A DNA stretch of 64,000 nucleotides from the NCBI GenBank assembly GCA_963576475.1, contig OY754990.1:2879256-2943255 (forward strand), in the 5' to 3' direction. Of this stretch, positions 47,701-52,919 are shown piece after piece (the first letter of the stretch is position 1; every line of letters begins with the position of its first letter). This DNA comes from Molanna angustata. Its lineage: Eukaryota > Arthropoda > Insecta > Trichoptera > Molannidae. Position numbers and translations under genes: made by a program. The notes under the pieces were generated by a model. That model was not told the origin of the DNA. It did no database searches and saw only the letters and a list, made by a program, of their open reading frames with translations.

Positions 47701-47841
47701 TGGACGACGTCGCTGGGTGCCGAATGGAGGTAGTCATGCTTCAGTTTGATGCACTGGGAGAGGTGGCGATCGTAGAGGCTACTGACTGTCGTCTGGTCAC
47801 TCTTGATAGAGGAAGAGTCGTTGGTCAACGGAAGGGTTGCT
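20612..47841 (-). CDS. hppy: happyhour / MAP4K3-type kinase, C-terminal 11 exons (partial)
   Basis: Germinal-centre-kinase family MAP4Ks are cytoplasmic Ser/Thr kinases. In flies happyhour acts in TOR/nutrient, EGFR/JNK and Hippo-related signalling. Eleven minus-strand exons join in phase to 803 residues plus TAG. Residues 1-380 are a Ser/Cys-rich linker. Residues 382-431 are proline-rich with PPVPPRR (SH3-binding type) and NGLPPTPKVHMGACFSKV, which matches vertebrate MAP4K3 as I know it. Residues about 432-785 form the CNH domain, with landmarks GAEEGIYTLNLNELHET, PEQEYPLVCVG, DSVLAFHAHGVQGRS and a LYILAGHEASY C-terminus. The kinase domain lies upstream, outside the window. Total coding length here is 2413 nt across 27 kb, and the introns are packed with transposons and satellites. 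Family assignment is very secure; MAP4K3 versus MAP4K5 is not separable in insects, which usually carry one orthologue. Confidence 0.95.
20827..21716. repeat. 89-bp tandem array, 10 copies (hppy last intron)
   Basis: Unit begins GATATGACTGACGGATCACA and continues CTATGCTCTGTCAGTTCAGT...; 10 almost identical units, differing mainly at ATTCCC/ATTACC. The start of each unit contains an imperfect inverted repeat (ACTGAC...GTCAGT). Not a CRISPR: the repeats are contiguous without unique spacers. Confidence 0.95.
21854..22874 (-). mobile_element. Helentron/HINE-like element H1
   Basis: Read on the minus strand it starts TCCAACTGTCGA and has the inverse TCGACAGTTGGA 23 nt before its end. A small hairpin CATGTGTTACATG follows, and it terminates in CTAG. 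Inserted between T and T with no target duplication. It contains an internal (CA)n tract at 22620-22672. Non-autonomous: no Rep/helicase ORF. It shares both ends with the elements at 30605-31648 and 31666-35666. Confidence 0.75.
22604..22690. repeat. (CA)n microsatellite inside H1
   Basis: CA-rich run interrupted by GACA units, directly after a G-run (GGGGGGG). The same arrangement is present as (GT)n in H2 (30811-30890) and H3 (31790-31862), so it belongs to the element. Confidence 0.9.
23225..23351 (-). CDS. hppy: hppy exon J: CNH domain
   Basis: The acceptor is GTTTGTTTACAG. It encodes VLADSVLAFHAHGVQGRSLR through ITQEISDPSKTYRLLGHD. I place the donor at CAA|GTTAGT because it gives phase 2 and joins exactly to the terminal exon as K-V-V-A-L-E-S. 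Upstream GT positions would not keep the conserved sequence. Confidence 0.9.
23400..23830. other. Intron sequence, nothing recognised
   Basis: Lies in the hppy intron between exons I and J. No supported repeat or gene. Confidence 0.4.
23956..24121 (-). CDS. hppy: hppy exon I: CNH domain
   Basis: Acceptor AAAATTTTTAG, donor ATCG|GTGAGA. It encodes VLVCYDNLVEIVNPLPHNSG, a basic Ser-rich loop (SSKPSSKRHRQL) and MEFPFTVQSI. Confidence 0.94.
24228..24836 (-). mobile_element. 5'-truncated LINE in hppy intron, 11-bp TSD
   Basis: Flanked by CTTCATTACAC at 24217-24227 and 24837-24847. The minus frame reads an endonuclease-RT type C-terminus: FETCILPVVTYGLETITLTA, then LKWQWAGHVARQ and GRPQKRWADDIV, then a stop at 24247. 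It has a (GAA)n tail. A frame upstream of 24678 continues the RT but is interrupted by a stop, so the copy is dead. Same orientation as hppy. Confidence 0.9.
25008..25175. mobile_element. GC-rich palindromic MITE with TTA TSD
   Basis: A 168-bp hairpin with TIR GTGCCTTTTCACACGAC and a TTA duplication at 25005-25007 and 25176-25178. CCGGCGCCGGGTAA-type cores face each other. The TTA target is characteristic of PIF/Harbinger MITEs. In the intron between hppy exons H and I. Confidence 0.82.
25291..25455. mobile_element. Palindromic MITE
   Basis: Inverted arms of about 55 bp: GGGGAAAGTCTGGTCGAACG...TGAAATCAAAACCCTCAT and the complement at 25400-25455. Lies about 60 bp from hppy exon H. No clear target duplication. 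Confidence 0.75.
25514..25632 (-). CDS. hppy: hppy exon H: CNH domain
   Basis: Acceptor CTTAATTTCCAG, donor GCT|GTAAGT. It encodes ASWFHSDELDPNISGTNTVI through LHGIVCIKQLEKDA. Confidence 0.94.
25794..26282. mobile_element. TIR transposon family T, copy 2
   Basis: Homologue of 17405-17966 with TIR GGGCTATGTTCACAATGAAC / complement of ...CGTTGTATCTGAACACAG. It is slightly shorter because the internal 29-bp duplication is absent. Confidence 0.65.
26391..27170. repeat. 43-bp tandem array, 18 copies (hppy intron)
   Basis: Unit CGTCGCCACACAGTGGATTA followed by TATCACTAACTTTTGATCTTTCT. The main variant is GATCTTTCT/GAACTTTCT; single variants are AACATTTTG near 26810 and CAGCAGATT near 26960. Contiguous, no spacers, ending 70 bp from hppy exon G. 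Confidence 0.96.
27243..27375 (-). CDS. hppy: hppy exon G: CNH domain
   Basis: Acceptor GATTATTTTCAG, donor TCTG|GTAATA. It encodes HLECVLPTPLKVFEMIITPE, QEYPLVCVGAIRKPLKLDLL and NMNS. Confidence 0.95.
27835..27910. repeat. Short local repeat
   Basis: GTCGTATCCAGATTGTC occurs three times, separated by CTTCGTAAGTCGCAA. A small intronic slippage product. Confidence 0.7.
28015..28255 (+). mobile_element. LINE/SINE 3' end with (TTA)n tail
   Basis: A ~75-bp segment containing TTTCACCATTTTCAATGTGT is duplicated (28028 and 28115). It is followed by AAACGGCGCTTTATAAATTG and a (TTA)n tail, a typical 3' terminus of a 5'-truncated non-LTR retroposon. Confidence 0.55.
28636..28965 (+). mobile_element. 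HINE-like element H4, 3' fragment
   Basis: The 3' third of the H1-H3 family. It ends in a slightly mutated subterminal repeat (TTGACAGTTGGA), the hairpin CATGTGTTACATG and CTAG at 28962-28965. The 5' part is missing. Confidence 0.7.
29077..29201 (-). CDS. hppy: hppy exon F: CNH domain
   Basis: Acceptor TTATTTGTTGCAG, donor AAG|GTAACA. It encodes CIKCAVGRNPYNGYKYLCGA and TVQGLFLMQWYDPLHKFMLL K, corresponding to the RNPYTGHKYLCGA region of vertebrate MAP4K3. Confidence 0.95.
29325..29880. repeat. Repeat with inverted ends in hppy intron
   Basis: CTCCTCACTAAC near 29350 and GTTAGTGAGGAG near 29855 face each other across ~500 bp with a short (CA)n run. Possibly a non-autonomous element; the GGGTTGTGGCC motif at 29330 also occurs in the Helitron interior near 34950. 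Confidence 0.4.
29988..30430 (+). mobile_element. Trimeric tRNA-derived SINE, family S1
   Basis: Three tRNA-like heads in direct order (29995, 30125, 30255), each with GGTTAGNGYRCTGG and a B box close to GTTCGAATCC. Each is followed by the body CACCTATAGCACAAGCATTT, and the first two are linked by AAAGATGTTTAAC. Only the last unit has the full tail (TATGAGGATGTATATGTACT...). Confidence 0.75.
30478..30604 (+). repeat. Repeat R, copy 2, first segment
   Basis: Matches the reverse complement of about 1850-1950. Interrupted at 30605 by element H2. The remaining parts are 31649-31665 and 35667-35890. Confidence 0.7.
30605..31648 (+). mobile_element. Helentron/HINE-like element H2
   Basis: Complete copy: 5' TCCAACTGTCGATTTGTTCA, then a GAGAAC-TTT-GTTCTC hairpin. 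A (GT)n tract follows at 30811-30880 and is followed by CCCCCC. Next come the subterminal TCGACAGTTGGA (31614-31625) and hairpin CATGTGTTACATG, with terminal CTAG at 31645-31648. Host reads GAGTAT|TTATTA, a T|T insertion without duplication. No Rep/helicase. Confidence 0.78.
33475..34095. repeat. Imperfect ~125-bp tandem repeats inside the Helitron
   Basis: Five units, each with CTTCTTCTTC, a TTGGTCATTTTACCTATGAA-like core and CCATCTCTTCGCAGG, then GGATTTAAACTTTT. The 94-codon ORF here is an accident of the repeat. Confidence 0.8.
34100..34265. repeat. GGGACGGGA-rich tract inside the Helitron
   Basis: Purine-rich block with repeated GAAGGGACGGGAGGTA and TGAAGGGCCTGA motifs on a ~40-bp period, in otherwise pyrimidine-rich surroundings. 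Confidence 0.75.
34270..34770. repeat. Imperfect ~80-bp tandem repeats inside the Helitron
   Basis: Six or so degenerate units with TATGTAGACCTTTGGG, TTTTATACAAACTATTTCC and AATAGTCTAATTCTTC. They are followed to ~35460 by diverged GGGTTGTGGCC-containing units. Confidence 0.75.
35667..35890 (+). repeat. Repeat R, copy 2, last segment
   Basis: Continues the host repeat after H3, with AAAAAACTCAGCTGGTAGAT and CTACTTCATAGGCCTCGTAG matching the reverse complement of 1565-1805. Ends ~100 bp from hppy exon E. Confidence 0.7.
35998..36141 (-). CDS. hppy: hppy exon E: CNH domain
   Basis: Acceptor TTGTTAATCAG, donor AAAG|GTAACG. It encodes KSQQLYRHDLLALQGRHTTR through MPERLVPRKFALTTRVPDTK. The intron to exon D is only 159 bp, while the next intron downstream is 6.8 kb and full of Helitron-type elements. 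Confidence 0.95.
36301..36423 (-). CDS. hppy: hppy exon D: CNH domain
   Basis: Acceptor GGTTATTAG, donor TCTG|GTCAGT. It encodes GAEEGIYTLNLNELHETAME and QLCPRRTVWMHVIKDVLMSLS, the most conserved stretch of the MAP4K CNH. Confidence 0.95.
36425..36757. other. Intron sequence, nothing recognised
   Basis: hppy intron between exons C and D, up to the LINE insertion. Confidence 0.4.
36765..37223 (+). CDS. LINE ORF1, C-terminal part (esterase-like)
   Basis: The frame is open from the LINE boundary to TAA at 37221; an apparent start at 36807 is GTG, so the true start was lost with the 5' truncation. The sequence (NDVIVLAAAEAVNVESSRQY, then EKCEKMGITLYITTL-like, then IHRVNCHIYNLI) has the pattern of the SGNH/GDSL-esterase-like domain that CR1-group ORF1 proteins often carry. 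The catalytic N-terminal block is missing. The assignment is by pattern and tentative. Confidence 0.55.
   Translation, partial: LNNALKRATCNDVIVLAAAEAVNVESSRQYSETVEKTIDKCEKMGITLYITTLKYYRNDSFNRNTSIHRVNCHIYNLIRMCNNSFIIESNQDRLNLSEYIKFSLQCIGHKIKNSIQVQIHNTNTNELMQTPGTSKSFLYETQPHHGSTITMI
37310..40045 (+). CDS. LINE ORF2: endonuclease-reverse transcriptase
   Basis: 911 codons from the first ATG. The N-terminal part is an APE-type endonuclease: FTETWL at residues 6-11, GDFNIN at 114-119, SDHL at 177-180. The reverse transcriptase has the IPIYKKGD/NYRPISILP entry, FDCVNHDIL, GVPQGSILGP from residue 607 and the catalytic FADD at 639-642. It ends without an RNase H. Product: target-primed reverse transcription of the element. 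The same frame is open back to 37127 and encodes more endonuclease N-terminus (SIGHQNAQGLRGKLHEL) with no ATG. The true protein may therefore start by frameshift from ORF1 or at a non-ATG codon. Confidence 0.92.
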   Translation: MDILCFTETWLNELEIMNYSLHQFNIVSYFCREKAIRGGSLIMVKDNHKSKNRPDIVKLSAEKHCEISCVETNSIIVLSVYRPPSGCFDIFFNIMENALNRATYKNNKHIAVCGDFNINFNNTSKECSTLIDLMNSFLLTRCIKNATRITKKSSSCIDNIFTDIEAKQTDLLNLVGSDHLGQVIKINLKNKIITKSTNQKYITKRLYSEDSLKIFLKSIGNSFPNTCIPSSCCANTQFNELFKTLVLETNSHFPIKQIKIKKDHKSFDNWATPGIVISRKKMFELYSRKTFDNSEALKNNIRTYSAVFRKVCSEAKKKYLADKIRNSKNPIKTTWDVIKHETGRNKESNDYNDDEFNKLKTANHFNDFFVNIASSITHNTSIEKAMKHLVPSRKPNCIFNFRNVTEWEIIKLCKKIKTKNSNDLWHMSTHFLKLITNGLAPCITNIINQCLVQGVFPEKLKMSRAIPIYKKGDRADPSNYRPISILPVLSKIFERIVAEQLTHYLVENNILHPQQFGFQRGKSTSDGVASLVQTVLESLDNRSDAYGIFCDLSKAFDCVNHDILVNKLNYYGICNNENRFFKSYLENRQQVTEIDGARSNGALVNRGVPQGSILGPVLFLIYINDLPNCISKDQAIIMFADDTSIVLKERKNKETTLGNALEILDGMGEWFGDNGLALNVTKTGAIHFSLKRHVENDSVMSGLSQRKLVVADNIKFLGVILDAKLQWTPHIETISKKLCSAIYAIKKIKETCGEVAARSVYFAYFQNIMSYGILFWGRGADWSRIFILQKRAIRALKSMGSRESCKDYFKELDILTLPGMYIYECLLYARKNMPNTPLNSEYHDYNTRSKGSIRPVEHRLAKLSKSFICLSVRLFNKLPEGIKSLNVDKFRGAVKTYLVDKSFYSVDEMLE
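40205..40605. other. Intron sequence, nothing recognised
   Basis: Between the LINE tail and the SINE. GCCATCTATNGA occurs twice near 40275 and 40312. Confidence 0.4.
40610..40790 (-). mobile_element. tRNA-derived SINE S1, minus strand
   Basis: Complement reads GGTGGCAGAGTGGTTAGTAC (A box), then CTGGGTTTGTAATCCAGTGG. It continues with the body CACCTATAGCACAAGCATTT and the GAGGATGTACTTGTTACTAC 3' region. Confidence 0.8.
40888..41045 (+). mobile_element. tRNA-derived SINE S1, plus strand
   Basis: Head GATGACAGAGCGGTTAGCGC, B box GTTTGAATCC, body CACCTATAGCACAAGCATTC. Head-to-head with the SINE at 40610-40790 across a ~95-bp spacer. Confidence 0.8.
41083..41505 (+). pseudogene. Decayed LINE RT fragment next to hppy exon C
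   Basis: The plus frame reads SLTLNNDKTVYITFN, then stops, then YLGITIDQCLKWKPHI and SLYQSIVEYGIIGWDG. This is the region following the RT palm in CR1/Jockey-type LINEs. Two in-frame stops make it a pseudogene. It runs to within a few bases of the splice donor at 41508. Confidence 0.8.
41509..41590 (-). CDS. hppy: hppy exon C: start of CNH domain
   Basis: Acceptor AAATTTCCAG, donor ATAG|GTAAAT. It encodes VFNGCPLRIHCTASWIHPDT and RDQHVLI. It is flanked on one side by a 3.7-kb satellite array in the preceding intron. A decayed LINE frame directly abuts its donor on the other side. Confidence 0.93.
41937..44340. repeat. 36-bp satellite array with 320-bp higher-order units
   Basis: Basic unit GTATAAGGATAGCTCAGTAT followed by CAATCAGGAGAGTGTA, variant AGAAGAG. 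A different ~100-bp header (ATCATTATAGTATGTGGACA...) recurs at 41940, 42260, 42580 and 44124; the first two intervals are exactly 320 bp and look identical. Open ORFs on the minus strand (12-residue period, up to 527 codons) follow from the period being a multiple of 3. Confidence 0.95.
44341..45640. repeat. 120-bp higher-order satellite domain
   Basis: Continues the 36-bp array with a different composite unit of 120 bp: GCACAAGAGTGCAGTATAAG, the 36-bp core, then AGCACAGAAGAGTGTAATAT and AGCACAGAATAGCAAGGATA. About 11 copies; the ones near 44880 and 45560 are shortened. All within the hppy intron between exons B and C. Confidence 0.93.
45766..45917 (-). CDS. hppy: hppy exon B: proline-rich / SH3-binding segment
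   Basis: The acceptor is TTTTTATATTTTCAG and the donor AAG|GTAAAG. Its 50 codons include SPPVPPRRSHRGHRSR and end HMGACFSKV. The PPVPPR motif is of the type used by MAP4Ks to bind SH3 adaptors. The last residues are a hallmark preceding the CNH domain in MAP4K3. Confidence 0.93.
46007..46064. repeat. Perfect 25-bp inverted repeat (hairpin)
   Basis: CATTGTGCATAATATAGAGT... and its exact complement separated by ~8 nt. Located 90 bp upstream (in hppy sense) of exon B, so in the intron transcript it would form a strong stem-loop near the acceptor. Confidence 0.85.
46080..46240. repeat. Degenerate short repeats
   Basis: CTGTTGGAACTAAATCTTCCACTA and shorter versions occur four to five times with variation. 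Confidence 0.7.
46311..46647 (-). mobile_element. 5'-truncated LINE with (ATG)n tail and 10-bp TSD
   Basis: Flanked by ATCTGTCATT at 46301-46310 and 46648-46657, tail (ATG)n. The minus frame reads an RT C-terminus: RLNALQDRVPIEYVRGSFKV, QRWYGNVMRRED, then PRGRCRPPATWW. Sits 53 bp from the hppy exon A donor, in sense orientation. Confidence 0.88.
46700..47841 (-). CDS. hppy: hppy exon A: long linker exon (380 codons)
   Basis: The acceptor is a good pyrimidine tract (TTTTTTCTCTTGTATCTCACAG), and the exon starts AGCAACCC. The donor is AACG|GTGAGG. The first base completes a codon from an upstream exon and the last base starts one; 1142 nt is not a multiple of 3, so simple skipping would shift the frame. 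Cysteine pairs C119-x-C-x2-C124, C157-x-C-x2-C162 and C183-x2-C186 are spaced like small zinc-binding clusters. Basic-Ser stretches (KRSGRRREA, RQRSLSDS) look like phosphorylation sites. Antisense ORFs over this GC-richer exon are shadows. The donor is 53 bp from a LINE insertion. Confidence 0.88.
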
Positions 47842-47844
47842 CTG

Positions 47845-48155
47845 TGAGATACAAGAGAAAAAAATATATTAAAACAAATTATCAACTGTTTAAATATCTG
47901 GGAGATTACAATGAAAATAAATTTTATTTAGTTTTAATGTATTTGACTGTAACTTTGTGGCATAACAGAGCAAATATTTTGATGCCTGAATACATCTGTC
48001 GATGGGAGGATTTCTCTCCCGAATCTAGTAGTGTTCAAGTGGTATATAACAAAGGATTTTTTGAATATGATACTTTGGGAAAAAAGTTTTAAGAGGGGCA
48101 CATCTTTTGTTTAGTCAAACCTTTCATTTTGAATCAAATAGATTTAGACTTTTTC
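47845..48155. other. Intron sequence upstream of hppy exon A
   Basis: No further hppy exon recognised here or anywhere up to 64000. The upstream exon must end in phase 2. Confidence 0.5.
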
Positions 48156-48792
48156 AGTCTTACCAATAAACGTGTTGTAAAAGTTACACGACCGTTTAAC
48201 ACCCGTGTAGGCAAAAACTATACCAATAAACGCTGTGTAGCAGATCAGTTGGTTAACGACTGTGTATCTCTCATACTAATTTTACACAACGCTTGCACGC
48301 CCATCCAAGGTAGTTAAGCGGTGTTTTAAGACAACAAACTGTCATTTATCACCATCTGCATGTTTATATTGTTATATCTTGGAATAATACGACGAAAAAT
48401 CTATATAAATTATTTTATTTCGGTAGTTGAGCATTTTAGGAATGAAAAGTTATCAAAAAAAATTAGCTACTTTATAATATCTACATTGTGTTCGCTTGGG
48501 TGTTTGTATGATTAAAATTTTCGTTATATTTTCCTATTAAAAATGTGAAAAAATTAGAAAATATTAACCACGACAAACGTCAAAATTAGAATGACAGATG
48601 GGGGCTGAGGGCTCGGCGCATGCGCCAGTACAATATTGAGACGTTATCGGATTAATTTCTGTTGTAAGTCTGTTGCAACTACCCAGTCATTACAAAGCGT
48701 TTATTAGTAAGACTTTAAATAATTGCTGAATGGGCTTTACACGGCGTTTAGCTAAAACACTGGTCAACGAGTGTGTAGTACATTTTTATTAG
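48156..48792. mobile_element. TIR element, ~640 bp
   Basis: CAGTCTTACCAATAAACGTG at the left and ...ATTTTTATTAGTAAGACT at the right are inverted relatives; further TTATTAGTAAGACT copies lie inside. Ends uncertain; no transposase. Confidence 0.5.
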
Positions 48793-48814
48793 TAAGACTA
48801 CTTAAGCAGCGATA

Positions 48815-49381
48815 GGGCCGGTATTACAGTCTCAGTTTAAGAGCTAAACTCAAGTTTTACAAAAATATAGCTTATTACAGTGTCCCTTTAGGCCTAATCT
48901 TCCCTCTAATACGTCACTAAAACGACAAATATTTAACTCAACGTTTCTGGCGGATTAACTACTTAACGGTGAGTCAACTGTCATTTGCTAGGCAACGCGT
49001 GTAGTTTCAGTGTTCTGTCACTAGAGGCGTTAGTTGTATCGACGGTGGCGCCACACAACAAAACAAACTGACAGCCATATTGAAATGAACATGGGCATTT
49101 AAAAGCATTATTTTGGTGAAAAAAATTAAATTTACCACGTTGGATAGTAAAACAATAGTATTTCAAGTGGTAGCGTCTCGTTTTGTAGTTGGTATTATTT
49201 GAGGTTATTTAAAATTTGACAGATAATAACCACAGAAAAAGTAAAATATGTCTATAATTGAAGATTTAGTAACTGACATGTCATATTGCACTGTTATACG
49301 GAAATGGATTAAATCTCCCCATAACATTAATCTTGAGTTTAACAAACTCAATGAGTTGAGGGCTGACTGTAATACCGGCCC
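48815..49381 (+). mobile_element. Harbinger-like non-autonomous transposon, copy 2
   Basis: TIR GGGCCGGTATTACAGT at both ends, flanked by ATA (48812-48814 and 49382-49384). About 567 bp and highly similar to 3700-4261 in inverted orientation. The two copies lie 45 kb apart on either side of hppy. Confidence 0.72.
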
Positions 49382-49384
49382 ATA

Positions 49385-49975
49385 AAGTTCTAATCAAATG
49401 ACAATGTCAAATATCGAGTATAATGTGATATTTACGGACATTGTAAACTGAGATTGGTGGACCATATAATAAAAATTTGTTAAACTTACAACTAGATATA
49501 TTAAACTCATATTATATTAGCACAATGTGTAAATATAATAACTCTATACCTTAAAAACAAAGTTCGGAATTGTATTACTGTAAATATAGTGGGGTCAGGG
49601 TGGTATGTTAACACAAATAACAAAAAATGCAGGTAAACAATTATTATTAAATATACAAAAAACACAAAATTACATGTCGTTTATTTTTTAAAGACGCATT
49701 TCGAAACACACACACAAAGATAAAATTGTGATGTTAAAAAGTAGTGGAAAAATAGCAATATGAAAAGTGCGTGAAATAATACGAAGGCAATTTTTTTAAT
49801 TCCATCGTTGAATACGCACACTCGATTTAGCAACGACAGCTGATATTGACGAACAAAAATGCACCATCAAGCTGAACCGAGCATCTTTGAATTTCATAGT
49901 ATTTGATTAAGGACAATATGTTATATTATAAAAATAAAATTTCTTAATTTCACTAGGTAATGCACATCTGTCGCT
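49385..49975. other. AT-rich intron sequence
   Basis: Nothing recognised. Confidence 0.4.
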
Positions 49976-50017
49976 GGGTGGATATGCCGTGATTGTATGA
50001 ATGAATGAATTAAAATA
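49976..50017 (+). mobile_element. Retroposon 3'-end fragment
   Basis: GGTGGATATGCCGTGATTGTATGAATGAATGAA matches the 3' end of the element at 12901-13199. Confidence 0.6.
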
Positions 50018-50071
50018 TTTCGATTGATTTTTGACAGAGATAAGAGCATTAAAGACATTGCATGTTGCAAA

Positions 50072-50455
50072 TAAAAAGGACCGTTTTTTTTTTAAGAATG
50101 AATTGTACCAATTACATATACATCCTCATACATTCCCTAAAAATGAGAGGTCGGAGACGCCCAAGAAACGGATGGCACGACCATGTGAACGATATTCTGA
50201 AAGACGGAAATGTTAGAAGTGTGAGCAATAGACGAACATGTATAAGACAATACATGAATGTAGAAAAATGTGACGTTCGGTTCTCTCTACCTACCCCCGC
50301 AAGAGACATGGCGTGATGGTATGTATGTACATTACCTAAACTAAGCAGTAATGCTTTCGCTATAGGTGAACAAAATCGGTGGTGGTAAGATTCGAACTCG
50401 CGACCACTGAATTACTAACCCAGCGCCCTAACCACTCTGCCACTACCCGTCTAAT
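50072..50455 (-). mobile_element. SINE S1 split by a LINE fragment
   Basis: Minus-strand S1 SINE (head at 50455, AT-rich tail near 50085). Interrupted between TACATTCCCTAAA and CTAAACTAAGCAGTAATGC by the LINE at 50142-50328. Confidence 0.8.
50142..50328 (+). mobile_element. 5'-truncated LINE nested in SINE, 12-bp TSD
   Basis: The plus frame reads RGRRRPRNGWHDHVNDILKD, then a short tail and TGATGGTATGTATGT. It is flanked by ACATTCCCTAAA (50130-50141) and ACATTACCTAAA (50329-50340, one mismatch). Same family as 63025-63499. Confidence 0.83.
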
Positions 50456-50599
50456 ATTGAGAAGACTGAATCTTCACGAAAAAAATTTATAAAATTAAAA
50501 AGACTGACATTTGTGATATAACAAGATTCATAATAAATTATTATTATATATTAAACCTTAAATACATGGAATGATAAAAATTTCTTTAAAAAAAATAAT

Positions 50600-50765
50600 G
50601 TCCTTGGTAACTAGTAGGTACTTATAAATCCTCATACATCCCTTTGAATAAGCTTGTGCTGTAGGTGAACGAAATCATTTGAGGTAGGATTCGAACCCAA
50701 TAAATTGGTAGGATCCACTGAATCGCTCGTCCAGTTCACTAACTCCCTGCCACAGTGGCATCCAA
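50600..50765 (-). mobile_element. tRNA-derived SINE S1, diverged
   Basis: Complement carries CAGGGAGTTAGTGAACTGGA, a B box TTCGAATCC and the CACCTACAGCACAAGCTTAT body. Diverged from the other copies. Confidence 0.65.
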
Positions 50766-50808
50766 ACATATTTTCAAAATGAAATTGAATTCATTATATT
50801 TTTAAAAA

Positions 50809-50880
50809 ACAATTTATTATTATTATTAGGAGTAGTTCTTTTGTAGTCCCAGCACTGCGACCACTTTGATCTATTTTCCA
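50809..50880 (-). mobile_element. I/R1-type LINE 3' end with TAA tail
   Basis: Complement reads AATAGATCAAAGTGGTCGCA...ACTCCTAATAATAATAA, the same 3' end as the element at 15665-16068. Confidence 0.7.
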
Positions 50881-51019
50881 AAATATTACTTTCGTATATT
50901 TCTATGACGACAATGTATCAAGCCTGCTTAAGATTTACAACTTGGCTGGATTGTGAAACACACTTAAATGTGGATTTGTGTGGTTAAAAAAGAGTGTATA
51001 ATTCAAATAGTACTGTGAA

Positions 51020-51800
51020 CGTAAGCTGTTGGTAATAGTGCGTGAATAATTAGATATGTTTGTTATCAATCTCAAATTGAAAGCTGTGTGATTATTTAGT
51101 GAGAAAGCTCAACTTTGTAAAATAATCTAAAAATGTGCACATTTAAAAAACATGTGTGATAGTTACAATGTAAAATGGAGGGATGTGCATTTAAAGTACC
51201 TACTCTGTAAACTATGAAAAATGAACAATTTACGATACATGTATGGAAAGTAAAGTGTTCTTCTTAACGCTGTGTTCAATATATTATACAAAACTCAAGT
51301 TTGTAAATGATAGAAAATTTCAGGAATGTCAGGAAGCTCAATTTTGTGAATGAAAAATGTACATTTTCATTGAAGAAATGTGTGAGATAGCTAAAATAGG
51401 AAATAAACACTGTGATGTTATAAATGTGAGAGAAAAAGCTCAATTTTGTAAACAATGTGTATTTTCAGTAACGTGTGAAGAAGCTCAAATTTGTAAACAA
51501 CATAAGATACAAACAGTGATTTGTGTATGAAAAATGTACATTATCATCGTAGAAATGGGAGAGAAAAAGCTCAATTTTGTAAACAATTTGTATTTTCAAT
51601 AACGTGTGAGGAAGCTCAAATTTGTAAACATAAGATACAAACAGTGATATGTGAATGAAAAATGTACATTTTCATTGTAGAAATGGGAGAGAAAAAGCTC
51701 AATTTTGTAAACAATTTGTATTTTCAGTAACGTGTGAGGAAGCTCAAGTTTGTAAACAACGCAAATCATTTTCATAAACTTTTGTGCAAACTCAATTTGG
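51020..51800. repeat. Imperfect tandem repeats, ~140-bp period
   Basis: Units containing AAGCTCAATTTTGTAAACAA, GTATTTTCAGTAACGTGTGA and GATACAAACAGTGATNTGTG. The best-preserved copies are at 51420-51790, with degenerate ones before. Confidence 0.8.
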
Positions 51801-52470
51801 AGAACGGTGTAAAATATAGACTTACCGGAACAAAAATAAAAGATTCACTTGAATCTAAGCATATAATATAAATATATGTTTAAAACTACATACATAAGTG
51901 GACTTTGATCAAAATGATTTATTTACATACAGATGATAACTCAATTTCATAAATATTATAAAATATGGAAATCAAAAATTATTATTGTGACTAGTTAAAC
52001 GATACTAGATAGATTTTTTTCTGTTAAATTCGTGATAATAACTCGAAACTAATATACAGGAGTAGTGTCATTATAATATAATCTCAAATAGTTGATATTT
52101 GATACATACAATCAATAAAAAATTATGCTCATTTCTGTTATATATGGATAAAAACAAAAAAAAAACATAAAAACAACGCCCATTTTTTAAATCAAAACTG
52201 TTAAATGATATGAAGTATACTCTGTTAATGTTTATAAAATGAAAAATGAGCACATTTTTTTTAATCAACATACAAACAAATATAAACGCATATTTTATAA
52301 GTCAAAATAAACGGAAGCTGGAGTGATACTGTTACAATTTATTATAAAAACAGGATACCTAAAATAACAACAACAAAAAAACGCATACAAAAAATTTATA
52401 TTACAAAAGCATAGGTGGCACTGTTCACTCTTGATGAATAATTGATGATTTGGAAGTGAAACAATTTTTT
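51801..52470. other. AT-rich intron sequence
   Basis: Nothing recognised. Confidence 0.4.
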
Positions 52471-52474
52471 TTTT

Positions 52475-52565
52475 TTTTTTAATAAAAATCAATATGTCCT
52501 TGTTAAACAAGTACATCTTCCTACATTCCTTTAATTAATCAATAATGCTTGTGCTATAGGATTTT
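52475..52565 (-). mobile_element. SINE S1, 3' fragment
   Basis: Tail and body (ATGTCCTTGTTAAACAAGTA...AATGCTTGTGCTATAGG) without the tRNA-like head. Confidence 0.65.
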
Positions 52566-52706
52566 ATTTTATTTATTTACTTATCATAATTTACATTTTA
52601 TTTCCACCTCGCTAAGCTAAGCCTGTACTGAAGTGGAACAATTCACAATCACGTTAATGCATATTTACACAATATTTTCGTTGTATTTTATTCATTTCTT
52701 TCATTG

Positions 52707-52916
52707 AAAAACTTTTAACATCTCAATAGAGACGAAGTTGGGATATCACAGAAGAACCAGGAACTCAATAAGAAGGCATTATTGTGAACTTTGCGCAAGC
52801 GCATAAAGTGATCACGTAAACCAGGCGATGACAGGTCGTAAGCCCTTTTAGGTGCCTTGAGTTCCTGGTTCTTCTATAATATCCCAACTCTATCTCTATT
52901 GAGATGTCAAAAGTTT
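52707..52916. mobile_element. Palindromic MITE, family of 7755-7895
   Basis: Arms AAACTTTTAACATCTCAATA...GAACCAGGAACTCAA and the complement. The core with CAGGCGATGACAGGTCGTAA is shared with the copy near 7795. Confidence 0.78.
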
Positions 52917-52919
52917 ACC

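Noticed and set aside
46385..48092. Plus-strand ORFs of 153, 156 and 162 codons
   Set aside because: Antisense shadows of the GC-richer hppy exon A and of a LINE fragment.
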